Below, one piece after another: positions 1-9,776 of a stretch of 64,000 nucleotides of DNA (position 1 is the stretch's first letter; each line of letters begins with the position of its first letter). Source of the DNA: Candidatus Methylospira mobilis (GTDB lineage: Bacteria; Pseudomonadota; Gammaproteobacteria; Methylococcales; Methylococcaceae); assembly GCF_009498235.1 (NCBI RefSeq), contig NZ_CP044205.1, positions 1,297,716 through 1,361,715 on the forward strand. The letters run 5' to 3'. The notes under the pieces are model-generated. The model searched no databases. It was given only the letters and a program-made list of their open reading frames with translations, and was not told the DNA's origin. Made by a program: the position numbers and the translations under genes.

Positions 1-44
1 TGTTCGGGTGACATGCTGATCGAAGCAATGCTGAATTTTGGCAT
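1..44 (-). CDS. 5' end of an unidentified gene, cut by the window edge
   Basis: Reading leftward, an ATG at 44 follows a strong ribosome binding site (AGGAGGG on the minus strand, about 49-56) and opens a frame of 14 codons, MPKFSIASISMSPE, that runs off the edge. It lies downstream of bcsZ in the same direction with a gap of about 200 bases, so it may be the next gene of that cluster. Too little is visible to name it. The start is supported by the ribosome binding site only. Confidence 0.45.
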   Translation of the reverse strand, partial: MPKFSIASISMSPE

Positions 45-250
45 TATCCTACCCTCCTCTTTAAGATTTACCGGCGGTTTGTGACTTGGCAACCATTGAT
101 AAATATAACATGTTTGTACTATTCGAATGTGTTAATTCGGTTAAATTCAACGTGAATAAAATCCTTGTCTTAATCTGTTTGCCTGATGAAATCCGCCGTG
201 CGGACAGGAGTATCTTCGATCAGTCCGCCGCAGTCGACAGGTCGGGGAGA

Positions 251-1417
251 TCATGGCGTTTTACATGCTTTCGTTTTGCTCCACACCGTCGTCAGCGAGC
301 CGTCATCGGCAAACTGAAAGCGTTGTTCGTATCCGCCCAGACCGAATAGCGATAGAGCCTGATCGTAATAGGCGTTGGAGTTTTCTGCGAACGGCAGCGC
401 TGCGATACGGTGTTTCTGTTCGGTAACCGCATTGGGCGCGCCGGAAGCCTGAAGAAAACCCAGCAGGGCTGCCGAAAATCCGGCCGGGCCTGTATTTTCG
501 GCCACGCCGGTTGCAGTGTCGACGCGTTCCGGCGGTACGCCGTGTGTCTCGGTATATTGCTTCATACCCGCCAGCTTTTCCAATAGCTGGATACGGAACG
601 GATCTGATGCCGGCATCAGCCCGCCCCACAGGTAGACGCGTATCGCGTCGTAGCCGCCTATGCCGGCTGTCTGCTTATCGGGCGCAAAACCTTCGTGTGT
701 GCGGAAAAGCAGCCAGTCGGGCGAAAAACCGCGCGAAGTTTGCAGCAGTATGCGCCGGGATGTGGCCAGCAGCTCCGGCCAGCGCGACTGTGGCAGCGCG
801 ACGGCAAAACGCTTGAGCAGGGGGAGGGGCAGGTAGCTGGGATTTAATCGCCAGGTATTTTCATCAGGATGAAAACCGGCGCGCCCAGGCAGCAGGGATG
901 CGCCCAGCTCTGGAATGTCGGCTGTTTCTTCGCGCGCGATCCGGTTGGCAATCAGGACTGAAAGAGAGGCGTAGCGTTGATTACTCCAGAGCCGCCCGGC
1001 TTCGCCCAGCGTATAGGCCAGCCACAGGTCGGCATCAGCGGCTGAGTTGTCGTCGAGCACGCCCCAGCTGTCGTCATTGCGCTTGCCCCATTCCCATGCG
1101 GGCAGGTGCGCAGTCAGGTCGCCTTGCGCGAGGTTGTTTTCCGTCCATTGCAAAATCAATTTAAAGCTGTCGGCATCGTTGGCCGCCAGGGCGAAAAACA
1201 GCGCGTAAGCCTGTCCTTCCGAAGTTGTGTGGTGGTTTTGAGAGCCGAGGTCGATTACTCGTCCGCCTTCATTGATAAAAGTCTTTTTGAAACGGTTCCA
1301 GTCGGGCCAGTCGGCTTTGCAGGCTTCGGGCGGTAGGCGGAAACCGCATAACACCTCAATGAAGGTTGCGGCAAGCAACAGCATGGCGAACAGCTTGATA
1401 ACACAGTGTTTTTTCAT
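251..1417 (-). CDS. bcsZ: periplasmic endo-1,4-beta-glucanase of the cellulose system (BcsZ, GH8)
   Basis: A 388-residue glycoside hydrolase family 8 protein. The N-terminus is a hydrophobic signal sequence (about residues 5-25). The family's catalytic glutamate is in TTSEGQAY (about 66-73) and a conserved acidic segment is in DNSAADADLW (about 123-132). BcsZ cuts nascent beta-1,4-glucan in the periplasm and is needed for normal cellulose export in families studied. It follows bcsB with a 3-base gap, so the two form an operon. No bcsA or bcsC is visible beside them. The length matches the family. Confidence 0.9.
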   Translation of the reverse strand: MKKHCVIKLFAMLLLAATFIEVLCGFRLPPEACKADWPDWNRFKKTFINEGGRVIDLGSQNHHTTSEGQAYALFFALAANDADSFKLILQWTENNLAQGDLTAHLPAWEWGKRNDDSWGVLDDNSAADADLWLAYTLGEAGRLWSNQRYASLSVLIANRIAREETADIPELGASLLPGRAGFHPDENTWRLNPSYLPLPLLKRFAVALPQSRWPELLATSRRILLQTSRGFSPDWLLFRTHEGFAPDKQTAGIGGYDAIRVYLWGGLMPASDPFRIQLLEKLAGMKQYTETHGVPPERVDTATGVAENTGPAGFSAALLGFLQASGAPNAVTEQKHRIAALPFAENSNAYYDQALSLFGLGGYEQRFQFADDGSLTTVWSKTKACKTP

Positions 1418-1420
1418 GTT

Positions 1421-3751
1421 TTACCCTTGTAGCCGTTTCTGAGCGATGCGGCGTAAAGCCCAGTAACAGACGAAAGCGATGAATAATCCGCTGCCGATGC
1501 CCATCGATGCTAAAAGGAATGGGTGTCTGGAGATATGAAACCAGGTCCATATCCAGAATGGAATGTTTCCTGTGAAATAATTGGCGCCCACCTGGAAGCT
1601 TTCTACCGTTTTGCCGCGCATTATCGCCACATCGCCGCGTATGTAACGAATCGAGCCCGGGTCTTCCAGCGCGTCGACGGCGTGACGCGCGCCTTCGCTG
1701 CCGTTGCCGATCAACGCCACTACGCTGCGCCCGCGATGGAGGGGGGACTCGAATCCTGTCAGCATGCCGAGCGCTCCGCTGCTGCTGACAGAAGTTTTTC
1801 CTGAGGATGCCGGCGTGGTAACCGGTAAGCCTGGGTCGAAAAGACGGTAAGGATAATGCGCTCTTTGTGAATTGCCGGCAAAGAGATTGTGCTCCTTATC
1901 TGTCAATGCAGGAAAGTTTTTGTTCCAGCTCTTCAGCAGCGGGTGCCGCGCCGCGGTATCGATGAGCAGTAAATCGCTGTCTTCCCTGCCGCTGGTCTGG
2001 TCTCCAAGTACGAGCTGGTAAGCCAGAGCCGGAAATCCGGTGGATTGGCCCATTTGTCCGAGTAGTCCGAGCATGGCTTCGATATCGTCGCTATTGGGCG
2101 TCGCCGGCAGGATTATCGTGGTTTCGGCGAGGTCGGCAAATTTGGTGAACGGAAATCCGGAATTGGCGAAAAATGCCAGATTGGGCAGCGCCGCATAATG
2201 TAAAAAGTTGGAAAAATCCAGTACCGAATCGGCATCGATTGCCGCCATGACGCTGTCGACCGAACCCGAGATACACCAGCCCTGTTTGTGGTCGCCGAAA
2301 ATAAACTGGAGTTGAAGCTGGTTGTTGCTGCCGACGTCGAATGCCGGAATTGTAAAATTTTTATTTAATTGCGATTCGTCATCCCGTACAGGGATCAGCA
2401 TGTTGTCGTGGTCGGCCAGTTCTCTGCTGGGATGGATAAGCAGCGATTTGATGAAGTTTTCGTTGATCGAAAAGTTCAGCGCGGAGTTGTCGTTGGCGAC
2501 AGGCGGCGTATAGCGGTATTTTATATCGACCGGCACCCCTTCGTTTTGCCAGATCATCAGGTCGGCGGGAATACGCACATTGATGCGTATCGGGCCGGTG
2601 TCGCGTCCCTTGATCTGTAGTTCGGACGGTTGTTTGACCAGCTCACCGAATTTGACCGGGCGATATACCGGCAGCCAGTTCGGGGCGTCATAAGCGAGAC
2701 GCCGCTTGGGGTAGTCAATCGAATTGACGGTCGCTGTTGGTCCGGATAGCACGGCCTGTCCCAGCGCCAGCGCATCGGCGGCCAGTTTCAGGTCGCTGTC
2801 GTTGCGGCCGAGCACCAGCAGCAGTTTGGCGGTGGGGTCGTTCGGGTGGGCGATCAGCTTCAATGTAGGGCTATCCACCGGCGTCAGGGTTAACCCTGCA
2901 ATGGTGGCCGGCGTATTATCGTTGCTGGCGAAGACTACGCCATAACGTTCGGGCAGTTGATTGGATAATACCGGAAAGTGCGCTCCGCGATAACCGGCGT
3001 TCGCGCTGAACCAGGATGCCAGTACGCCTGCTGCGCGCAGCGTGTCCGTGGAAGGCGCGGTTGCGAAAACGAAGGGCAGCGTCAGGCGCCGGTTGTCGTG
3101 TTCGTCATAAAACGGCGCGGGCAGCAAGGCAAGATCGTTCGGCATATTCAGCTTTTGCAGCGTTAATTCGAGCCGGCTTTGATTGCTGATGCTGGCCCAG
3201 ATGCTGGTGTGCATCATATCTTCGCATTCGCTGGTGTAATGTCCGACCAGTTGGAAGCGAAGCTTGTTGGCGTTGCCCAGAAAACGCGTATCGATATCGA
3301 TTTCCCTGGTTTGCTGTCCTCCGGTCTGTTCCTTCGGCAGGATGATGCTGTCGACGACTTCTTCGTTTACGTAAACCTTGATGTGCGAGAGATTCGCTGT
3401 TAACGACGGAGAATAGGCAAAGCTCAGTTTGAGGCGCGCCCGGGTGACTATTTCGTCAGTGCGCGTGCCGAACCAGATCGATTCTCCGGAAGTCGTGCCG
3501 CTCAGGCGGATCGGGTTGCCTGCTCCAAGCTCCTGCAGGCTCAGTGTGTTGGTTTTTTCGGATGCAAGCGGGGCGCTGCCCGTGGCGAGGCCCGCCGGCG
3601 GTAAGCCCGCCGCACCGGTCTTGGGCGTAGACATGTTTGACGGTTGCGGGATTGCATGCGCGCCAAAAGCAAAAAACAGCAGACAGCCGAATAGCCCTGA
3701 AAAAAAGGCGTACCGCCAGGGCCGGCGCGCGAAGAACAATAACTGCATCAT
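1421..3751 (-). CDS. bcsB: cellulose synthase subunit BcsB
   Basis: BcsB is the periplasmic, membrane-anchored partner of the catalytic subunit BcsA. The frame is open to a TTG at 3826, but the ATG at 3751 (MMQLLFFARRPW) places a clean signal sequence at the N-terminus and is preferred; neither start has a convincing ribosome binding site. Carbohydrate-binding and flavodoxin-like repeats fill the body, and a single C-terminal TM (IPFWIWTWFHISRHPFLLAS onward) anchors it. About 776 residues, normal for the family. bcsZ follows immediately. Upstream there is a divergent deacetylase gene instead of bcsA, so this is a split cellulose locus or a BcsB serving another glucan synthase. Confidence 0.88.
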   Translation of the reverse strand: MMQLLFFARRPWRYAFFSGLFGCLLFFAFGAHAIPQPSNMSTPKTGAAGLPPAGLATGSAPLASEKTNTLSLQELGAGNPIRLSGTTSGESIWFGTRTDEIVTRARLKLSFAYSPSLTANLSHIKVYVNEEVVDSIILPKEQTGGQQTREIDIDTRFLGNANKLRFQLVGHYTSECEDMMHTSIWASISNQSRLELTLQKLNMPNDLALLPAPFYDEHDNRRLTLPFVFATAPSTDTLRAAGVLASWFSANAGYRGAHFPVLSNQLPERYGVVFASNDNTPATIAGLTLTPVDSPTLKLIAHPNDPTAKLLLVLGRNDSDLKLAADALALGQAVLSGPTATVNSIDYPKRRLAYDAPNWLPVYRPVKFGELVKQPSELQIKGRDTGPIRINVRIPADLMIWQNEGVPVDIKYRYTPPVANDNSALNFSINENFIKSLLIHPSRELADHDNMLIPVRDDESQLNKNFTIPAFDVGSNNQLQLQFIFGDHKQGWCISGSVDSVMAAIDADSVLDFSNFLHYAALPNLAFFANSGFPFTKFADLAETTIILPATPNSDDIEAMLGLLGQMGQSTGFPALAYQLVLGDQTSGREDSDLLLIDTAARHPLLKSWNKNFPALTDKEHNLFAGNSQRAHYPYRLFDPGLPVTTPASSGKTSVSSSGALGMLTGFESPLHRGRSVVALIGNGSEGARHAVDALEDPGSIRYIRGDVAIMRGKTVESFQVGANYFTGNIPFWIWTWFHISRHPFLLASMGIGSGLFIAFVCYWALRRIAQKRLQG

Positions 3752-4040
3752 TGTTGGGTTCGTTATTATCTGTTCTGTATAGAAAATAGTAGTCGTATGT
3801 TTGCTACATGGTTGTCTGTTTTTCAATTCTTCTACATATCGGCCGGTTATTCTGAAAGCTTGGGTGCGCTGGCCGGCCTGGATTTAAATGAACCGTATAA
3901 AGCGATATGATACATCAGTAAGGATGCCGAATCCATTGCGCGGCTTTTGTACGAATGGAGTAAATGGTTCGTTTTGCTGGGGCATTTTTCGGTGAGCACA
4001 AGCTATTGATTGACGTATGTACAGCGGGAGGCGGGCAGGG

Positions 4041-4805
4041 ATGGCAAGAAAGCTTTTAATCAATGCAGACGATTTCGGTTTCGATCATGACACGGCGGCT
4101 GCGACCGTCGCCCTGTTCGAAAAAGGCGCGCTGACCAGCGCCACCATCATGACCGGGATGCCTGCGTCTTTGCATGCCATGGAGTATGCCAGAGAGAACG
4201 GCAGCCGCTTTTCCTTCGGGCTGCATTTTAATCTGGTTGACGCGCACGCGCCGATGAGTTCGAGTACCGCTTCGCTTGTCGATGCGGACGGTCTGTTTCG
4301 AAGCTCTCGTGAGCAGCGTATACGGGCGCTGTTCAACCTGCTGGACAGTCGGGCGCTGGCCGATGAGTTCGAGTGTCAGTTGCGCGCGTTGCTGGATAAT
4401 GGCGTGCGGGTTACGCATATCGATAGCCATGGGCATTTACACAAGTTTCCCCGCGTTGTTCGCGCCATTGCTCCTGTCATGTCCAAATACGGGATCAAGC
4501 GCATACGGCTTCCGCAAACGCTCTATTTCAGAAGAAAAATGGCGCGCTCGCTCATTAATCGCTATTGCCGAAGCGAGTTCGACGGTTTTGAAACCACGGA
4601 TAATCTTTGGGCTGTCGACGAGCACAGGGCCGGCTGGTTCGAACGGTTGCTGGCAGCCCTGCCGGATGGCGTAACCGAGCTTGCCGTCCATCCGGGCTCT
4701 ATCGAGCCGTGGCGGCGCATCGAAAGCGCTCCTTTGCTGGATGAGCGCTTTCATGCGCTGCTAAAAACGCATGCTACGCAATTGGTTGACTATCGTGAAA
4801 TTTAA
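4041..4805 (+). CDS. YdjC/ChbG/HpnK-family carbohydrate deacetylase
   Basis: A 254-residue polysaccharide-deacetylase-like protein of the YdjC family, which removes acetyl groups from N-acetylated oligosaccharides or lipid-linked sugars. Metal-site motifs are visible: INADDFG near the N-terminus (about 6-12), HIDSHGHLHKFP (about 124-135) and AVHPGS near the C-terminus. The ATG at 4041 follows GGAGGCGGGCAGG and is preferred to an upstream in-frame ATG at 4017. It leads the plus-strand polysaccharide genes and is divergent from bcsB. HpnK, in hopanoid clusters, is the closest alternative name, but no hopanoid gene lies nearby; a role in trimming the exopolysaccharide is inference. Confidence 0.8.
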   Translation: MARKLLINADDFGFDHDTAAATVALFEKGALTSATIMTGMPASLHAMEYARENGSRFSFGLHFNLVDAHAPMSSSTASLVDADGLFRSSREQRIRALFNLLDSRALADEFECQLRALLDNGVRVTHIDSHGHLHKFPRVVRAIAPVMSKYGIKRIRLPQTLYFRRKMARSLINRYCRSEFDGFETTDNLWAVDEHRAGWFERLLAALPDGVTELAVHPGSIEPWRRIESAPLLDERFHALLKTHATQLVDYREI

Positions 4806-4967
4806 TGAGGCGCTTGCCGTCGCGTTTTTTCCTTTGAAACTGAAATGACTCTCCGCTGCGCTTGCTGGCGAAGGTACGGAGTTCCGAAGGCTTTAGCGTT
4901 TTTATGGAAGCATGCCCGATTCGACGGTTTGCAGATTGACAGTTTTTAATATATTGCAGAGGTATGC

Positions 4968-6191
4968 GTGCGCATTCTGATTCACAGCATCAATTATGCG
5001 CCGGAGTTGACCGGCATAGGAAAATACAACGGCGAAATGGCGGAGTGGCTTGCTGCGAATGGGCATGAGGTGCGGGTGGTGACGGCCCACCCTTATTACC
5101 CCTCCTGGTGCGTGCAGTCCGGATACGATGGCGGGCGCTATCGTTGTGAAATACGCAACGGCGTGCGGGTATGGCGTTGTCCGCTGTGGGTGCCGGCGCA
5201 GCCCTCGGGTTGGAAGCGTTTGATACACCTGGCCGGTTTCGCGTTATCGGCGCTCCCTGTCATGCTCATGCAGATTTTCTGGCGGCCCGACGTGGTGCTG
5301 GTGTTGGAGCCGCCGTTGTTTTGCAGCCCTGCCGCCTGGCTGGTCGCTCGGTTATGCGGCGCAGGATGCTGGCTGCACATACAGGATTATGAGGTTGACG
5401 CCGCGTACGCGATGGGGTTACTCAAGAGTAAGGGCGTGCATAATCTGGTTAACCGGGTTGAGCGTATGCTGTTGCAAGGTTTTGACCGGGTATCCAGTTT
5501 GTCCGGGCGCATGCTGGACAAAGCATTGGATAAAGGGGTGAAGCCGGAGCGCCTGATCCCGTTTCCAAACTGGGTGGATATAGAGGCTATCAGTCCGGTT
5601 AGCGGCGGCAACGCCTATCGGAAACAATTGAATTTACCTGAAGACGCTGTTGTTGCATTATATTCGGGTAATATGGGTAACAAGCAGGGTTTGGAGCTGC
5701 TGGCCGCGGCGGCCGGGATGCTTGACGGCAGAACGGATATATTTTTTGTATTTTGCGGAAACGGCTCCGGGCGCGCGGCTTTGGTAGAGGGCTGCAGCGG
5801 TCTCGCCCGAGTACGTTTTCTGGAATTGCAGCCGGTGGAGCGTTTGAACGAACTGCTCGGGCTGGCCGACATGCATTTGCTGCCGCAGCGAGCCGATGCC
5901 GCCGATCTGGTCATGCCCAGCAAGCTGACCGGAATGCTGGCCAGCGCCAAACCGGTAATTGCAACCGCTGATTCAGGAACCGAGCTGGGCATAGTGGTGT
6001 CCAATGCCGGTATTATTGTCGAACCGGGCGATGCTGCCGGTTTCGCGCGGGCGATTGCCGCTTTGGCGGATGAGCCGGAACAGCGCCGGCGTTTGGGGGA
6101 GGCTGGCAGGGCATATGCATTGCGTTATCTCGATAAAGCGGTAGTTCTCGAACGGTTCGAACAGGATTTGAAGCTGGCTGCCAATCGATGA
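4968..6191 (+). CDS. WcaI-type glycosyltransferase family 4
   Basis: A 407-residue GT-B fold transferase. The N-terminus RILIHSINYAPELTGIGKY with VVTAHPYYPSW a few turns later is typical of the WcaI/WbuB-like colanic-acid-type glycosyltransferases. The C-terminal half carries the GT4 nucleotide-sugar site, with LLPQRADAADLVMPSKL (about 302-318) and a final PG-A-FA-AI helix. It starts at GTG after AGAGG; the nearby ATG at 4964 is out of frame. Cytoplasmic, adds a sugar to the lipid-linked repeat unit started by the WcaJ-type enzyme at 8312. Donor and acceptor cannot be read from sequence. Confidence 0.85.
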   Translation: MRILIHSINYAPELTGIGKYNGEMAEWLAANGHEVRVVTAHPYYPSWCVQSGYDGGRYRCEIRNGVRVWRCPLWVPAQPSGWKRLIHLAGFALSALPVMLMQIFWRPDVVLVLEPPLFCSPAAWLVARLCGAGCWLHIQDYEVDAAYAMGLLKSKGVHNLVNRVERMLLQGFDRVSSLSGRMLDKALDKGVKPERLIPFPNWVDIEAISPVSGGNAYRKQLNLPEDAVVALYSGNMGNKQGLELLAAAAGMLDGRTDIFFVFCGNGSGRAALVEGCSGLARVRFLELQPVERLNELLGLADMHLLPQRADAADLVMPSKLTGMLASAKPVIATADSGTELGIVVSNAGIIVEPGDAAGFARAIAALADEPEQRRRLGEAGRAYALRYLDKAVVLERFEQDLKLAANR

Positions 6192-6242
6192 TCTGGCGGG
6201 TTCTGTTGGTAAATCTGCGCAAATAATCATTATATAGGGACG

Positions 6243-7865
6243 ATGATGTCGGATATTTCCGAGATAGAATCGAAAATAAAAAAACTCCGCGAGGAGGCTA
6301 ATAAGCGCGCGGTTTCGCTGATCAACACCCCCCATGCGTCGCAGAAAATCGTTGCCGGACGGGGGCATGTCTTACCTGAAAAAGCTACCGGGACCCAAAG
6401 CAGCGAAGCGCTGGCCGCGAAACAGCGGCTTTTAAGGCAAGCACGGCGCGAAGAAGCAATCCGAGACCAATTAAAAGAAAAAAACGACGCGCTGAGCAAG
6501 GAAGTGGATGTGCTGGAAGCACGTATCAGGGAATTGAGCTTGCAGATTGCAGAGAGGGACGAGCAGATTGCAGCGCTGACGGCTGAAAAGGTGCAATGGG
6601 ACGAAAGTTTTAAAATTGCTGAAGAAAGCGCGCGCGACGCGCTGGAAACCAGCGATGCATGGCAGCGTGCGGCGACCGAAGAAATAAGCGCGCATGCCGT
6701 TACCGCCATGAATCGGGATTCGTTATTGACGGAAGTTGAGCAGCTTGAATGCGATGTCGAACGGTACGACGAGGCATTGCAGCGCGAACTGGATGAACAG
6801 GAGCAGGCAGCAAGCGTACAGATCGAACGACTGAAGAAGGAACTCGAATATTACAGCCGGAAAACCGTTTTCCGGATCAAGGATATAAGTATAGACGGCT
6901 GCGAGTCGAATACCGATGCGTCCCGGCCCGTACCCGCGGCTGAAAAGACAGGCATGGTTGGCGAAGAGCAGAAAACTTCCAGGAGTACGGTTCTTCACGA
7001 GCCGGCCCCGGCCAACAATTCATTGGCTTTTTCTCACCATTTACCCCTGGGGAACACTGACTTGTTCAAAGCAGACGCTTCTCCCGTTTTAAAAGTCAAT
7101 ATCCTGGATAACGCGTATAAAAAAAAAGAATCGATTAGCCTGGCGTTTCCCCAGGCGCCGGATCAAGTTAATCAGCCCGGAAAAAATCAGGAAGTCGCCG
7201 GACAAAATATCAAAAATAATCAGGACCTCAATAAATACCGGCCCACCTGCGATCTGGGGGAAAGACCGAATGACCCGGTCCTGTATTCCCCCAGGAAGCG
7301 GATAGCAAAAGCCTGGCAGAACAAGGTAGAGGAGTTCTCGGCAATATCCGATAACGGGTCCATTAGATGGGATCGCCGTCCTGAAGAAGGCGAGGGTACG
7401 GCCGGCCGCGCCGAAACTCTGGAGTTCAATGTACGCAAGCTGGCGGAATTAAGCATGACCGGCGCTCACGCTGAAAGCCGGCCTGCCGGGAGTGCCGCCA
7501 ACTCCGGCGCGGAGGCCATGGATGAAAACCAGGTCGGCGCCGGCAACAATGCCGTTCAGCGCAAGCGCGTCTCCGTAGCGGCAGGTGTCGGCACTGTGGC
7601 GATCGCGGTTTTCCTGATGGCAGGTTTATCCATTGCCGCCAGGGACGGGGCTACATTTATACGGCCCCTCGGCGATCTGTTTGGCAAGCTTCAGCCTGGT
7701 GCGCTCAATGTTCGGCAGGGGCAAGCGTTTCCCGATGCAGGTGATCATAAATCGCAGCCGCGTGATCTGGATAACGGTTCTATAAAACAGAAACCCGCAG
7801 CCGTCAGCGCCAACGACACGCTCGGGGCGGCGGTCGTCAGTGAAAATTTCTGGGTGAAGCCGTAA
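6243..7865 (+). CDS. coiled-coil, single-TM protein of the exopolysaccharide cluster, unknown function
   Basis: A 540-residue protein not recognised as a named family. Residues about 5-25 and 60-215 are highly charged heptad-like helices (coiled coil). A disordered Pro/Asn-rich stretch follows, then one hydrophobic segment at about 442-465 (VAAGVGTVAIAVFLMAGLSI) and a 75-residue tail. By the positive-inside rule (RKR before the TM) the coiled coil is probably cytoplasmic and the tail periplasmic. A block at about 126-150 (EESAR, W-x2-AATEEI, HA-x-T) recurs in the gene at 9777, so the two are partial paralogues. GAGGGA-like ribosome binding sequence precedes the ATG-ATG start. A scaffold role for the polysaccharide machinery is inference. 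Confidence 0.75.
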   Translation: MMSDISEIESKIKKLREEANKRAVSLINTPHASQKIVAGRGHVLPEKATGTQSSEALAAKQRLLRQARREEAIRDQLKEKNDALSKEVDVLEARIRELSLQIAERDEQIAALTAEKVQWDESFKIAEESARDALETSDAWQRAATEEISAHAVTAMNRDSLLTEVEQLECDVERYDEALQRELDEQEQAASVQIERLKKELEYYSRKTVFRIKDISIDGCESNTDASRPVPAAEKTGMVGEEQKTSRSTVLHEPAPANNSLAFSHHLPLGNTDLFKADASPVLKVNILDNAYKKKESISLAFPQAPDQVNQPGKNQEVAGQNIKNNQDLNKYRPTCDLGERPNDPVLYSPRKRIAKAWQNKVEEFSAISDNGSIRWDRRPEEGEGTAGRAETLEFNVRKLAELSMTGAHAESRPAGSAANSGAEAMDENQVGAGNNAVQRKRVSVAAGVGTVAIAVFLMAGLSIAARDGATFIRPLGDLFGKLQPGALNVRQGQAFPDAGDHKSQPRDLDNGSIKQKPAAVSANDTLGAAVVSENFWVKP

Positions 7866-8311
7866 CCTCTTATGCCGCCTCAGCGTTTCCAGGCGATGAA
7901 AATCTTCATCCGGCCCCTGGTGAGCAAGGAATTGACGCAAATTGAAGGCGGCCTGACAAGCTGATCGAAATAAGCGGAAGGCGAGCGGATGGAGATGTCT
8001 ATACACAGCCGCGTCCCGCCGATCAGGTATTACCTGCGGACACTGTGTCACTCGGGTAAAACGCCTCGCAGATGAGCTTGCCGCGCAATACAATCTTGGA
8101 ATCTATTTGGAAATGCTTTGCATTGGCATTAGAATCGTTTCGTTCTGCAATCAGACAGTATTCATGAGCCGAAATGCCGAAGAAAAACGGCATTCGGGAA
8201 ACTTGATCAATGAAGCGTTGCGTTACCTGAAACCTTGTTTTCTTCAGATATACCTGAGCGACAGTTGAAGTAATTGCTTGTGAAAAAGTAATATAAATTT
8301 CAAGGTGGGCT
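7866..8311. other. 446-base gap inside the exopolysaccharide cluster
   Basis: No convincing gene is seen. A minus-strand frame (8023-8328, 101 codons) crosses the start of the next gene and has no ribosome binding site or recognisable motif. The stretch is more AT-rich towards 8200-8310, so it may hold a promoter for the sugar transferase, but I could not pick -35/-10 boxes with correct spacing. Confidence 0.4.
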
Positions 8312-9730
8312 TTGACTAGATTATACACAATGATGCTCAGGTTTGCCGACGCCCTGGTTTGGCTGTTGGCGGGAGAGCTGGCAGCCCTGCTGTATTTCGG
8401 TAGTTTGCTCCATGACGCTCATCTCAATGCCTATGGCAATATTTACCAGACTATGGCGTATGTTTGTCCGGTCATGAGCTGGCTTGCTAGCCCCGTTTCC
8501 GGTCAGTATCGGTCGGGCTGGTACGATGAGGGAGTTTTTGTAATCTATAGCCGGATCCTGATCGGCGCCATTGCAACTGCGGGTTGCGGCATTATTTTCG
8601 TTTATATGATACATCAGTCGCATGGCCTGTCGCGCGGGTGGGTTGGAATCACGCTCCTGCTTGTTTTTCTGATGAGCAGTCTGCTGCGGGTGCTGATACT
8701 CACAGTGGAAAGCCGAACGGGCCGCTGGAGACATGGAGTACTCAGGCACAACGGCAAGTTGCGCCGCATTGCGATTTTGGGTTGCGGAAGGACGGCGTCA
8801 ACGCTTGTTCAAGAGGTCATGAGAAATCCGGATACCGGCTATCGCATCGAAGCGGTGCTGTGCGGGTTTGCAGACGCGCATATGCACCTCATGCCGGGAG
8901 CACGCATGCTTCAGACACTGGAGCAATTCGAAGTATTCATATACAAGCACCACGTACGGGAAGTCTGGCTGATGCCGGATGCGGAACAGCCATATAATTG
9001 GGATGAGGTGATAACCCGCCTGGAGAATACGGCGGCGGTATTATGCTGGTTTCCAGGAATGCCGAAATATGTGACGCAAAAGTTTGCACTGCGTGCCGGG
9101 GCCGTTTCCTTTGAGCTAAACTCTGCGGCTATGGATAGCGACGGCATACTTCATAAAGCAATATTTGATTACCTGTTTTCAATGGCGGTTTTGCTGACGC
9201 TCAGTCCGTTGCTACTGGTAATCGCTCTCGTGGTCAGGTTCAGCTCGCCAGGTCCGGTTTTATTCAAGCAATTACGGCATGGCATCGGTGGCAAACCTTT
9301 TACCTGTTTGAAGTTTCGCACCATGACGCTTCATAAGGAATCCGGGGCGGTTACTCAGGCTAGCCGGAACGACCCGCGCATGACCACGGTGGGACGTTTT
9401 TTGCGTAATACCAGCCTGGATGAATTACCGCAGTTTATTAACGTGTTGATGGGGGATATGTCGGTGGTAGGGCCTCGTCCTCATGCTGTGGAGCACAACG
9501 ACTATTACAGTAAGGAAATCATGCGCTATATGTCCCGGCACAAGGTCAAGCCCGGCATAACGGGTTGGGCGCAGATCAACGGTTGCCGCGGAAGAACCGA
9601 AACGTTGGATAAAATGCAAAGGCGTGTGGAGTTTGATATTTATTACATGAGAAACTGGTCATTCTGGCGAGATATGAAAATAGTATTCTGGACGGCCTTC
9701 CGCGGCTGGACTGGAAAAAATGTGTATTGA
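8312..9730 (+). CDS. undecaprenyl-phosphate sugar phosphotransferase (WcaJ/PssY type)
   Basis: A polyprenol-phosphate hexose-1-phosphate transferase that loads the first sugar on undecaprenyl phosphate at the inner membrane. Four to five N-terminal TM segments fill about residues 5-125, followed by a Rossmann-like CoA-binding domain ([19 protein letters not shown]) and a C-terminal bacterial sugar-transferase domain after another TM at about 285-310. Its family motifs are present: [21 protein letters not shown] and SVVGPRPH. The TTG at 8312 has AAGGTGGG just before it; the ATG at 8330 would give a more usual start and loses six residues. Glucose is the commonest substrate in the family; specificity here is not proven. 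Confidence 0.9.
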   Translation: MTRLYTMMLRFADALVWLLAGELAALLYFGSLLHDAHLNAYGNIYQTMAYVCPVMSWLASPVSGQYRSGWYDEGVFVIYSRILIGAIATAGCGIIFVYMIHQSHGLSRGWVGITLLLVFLMSSLLRVLILTVESRTGRWRHGVLRHNGKLRRIAILGCGRTASTLVQEVMRNPDTGYRIEAVLCGFADAHMHLMPGARMLQTLEQFEVFIYKHHVREVWLMPDAEQPYNWDEVITRLENTAAVLCWFPGMPKYVTQKFALRAGAVSFELNSAAMDSDGILHKAIFDYLFSMAVLLTLSPLLLVIALVVRFSSPGPVLFKQLRHGIGGKPFTCLKFRTMTLHKESGAVTQASRNDPRMTTVGRFLRNTSLDELPQFINVLMGDMSVVGPRPHAVEHNDYYSKEIMRYMSRHKVKPGITGWAQINGCRGRTETLDKMQRRVEFDIYYMRNWSFWRDMKIVFWTAFRGWTGKNVY

Positions 9731-9776
9731 AGCATCACATGCGGTTATACCGCTTGGATAATTATTGTATGTCTCC

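Noticed and set aside
86..349. 87-codon plus-strand frame at the left end
   Set aside because: It runs antisense into the end of bcsZ and has no ribosome binding site or conserved motif.
8023..8328. A 101-codon minus-strand frame in the gap before the WcaJ-type gene
   Set aside because: It overlaps the start of the sugar transferase, lacks a ribosome binding site and matches nothing I recognise. A decayed gene cannot be excluded.
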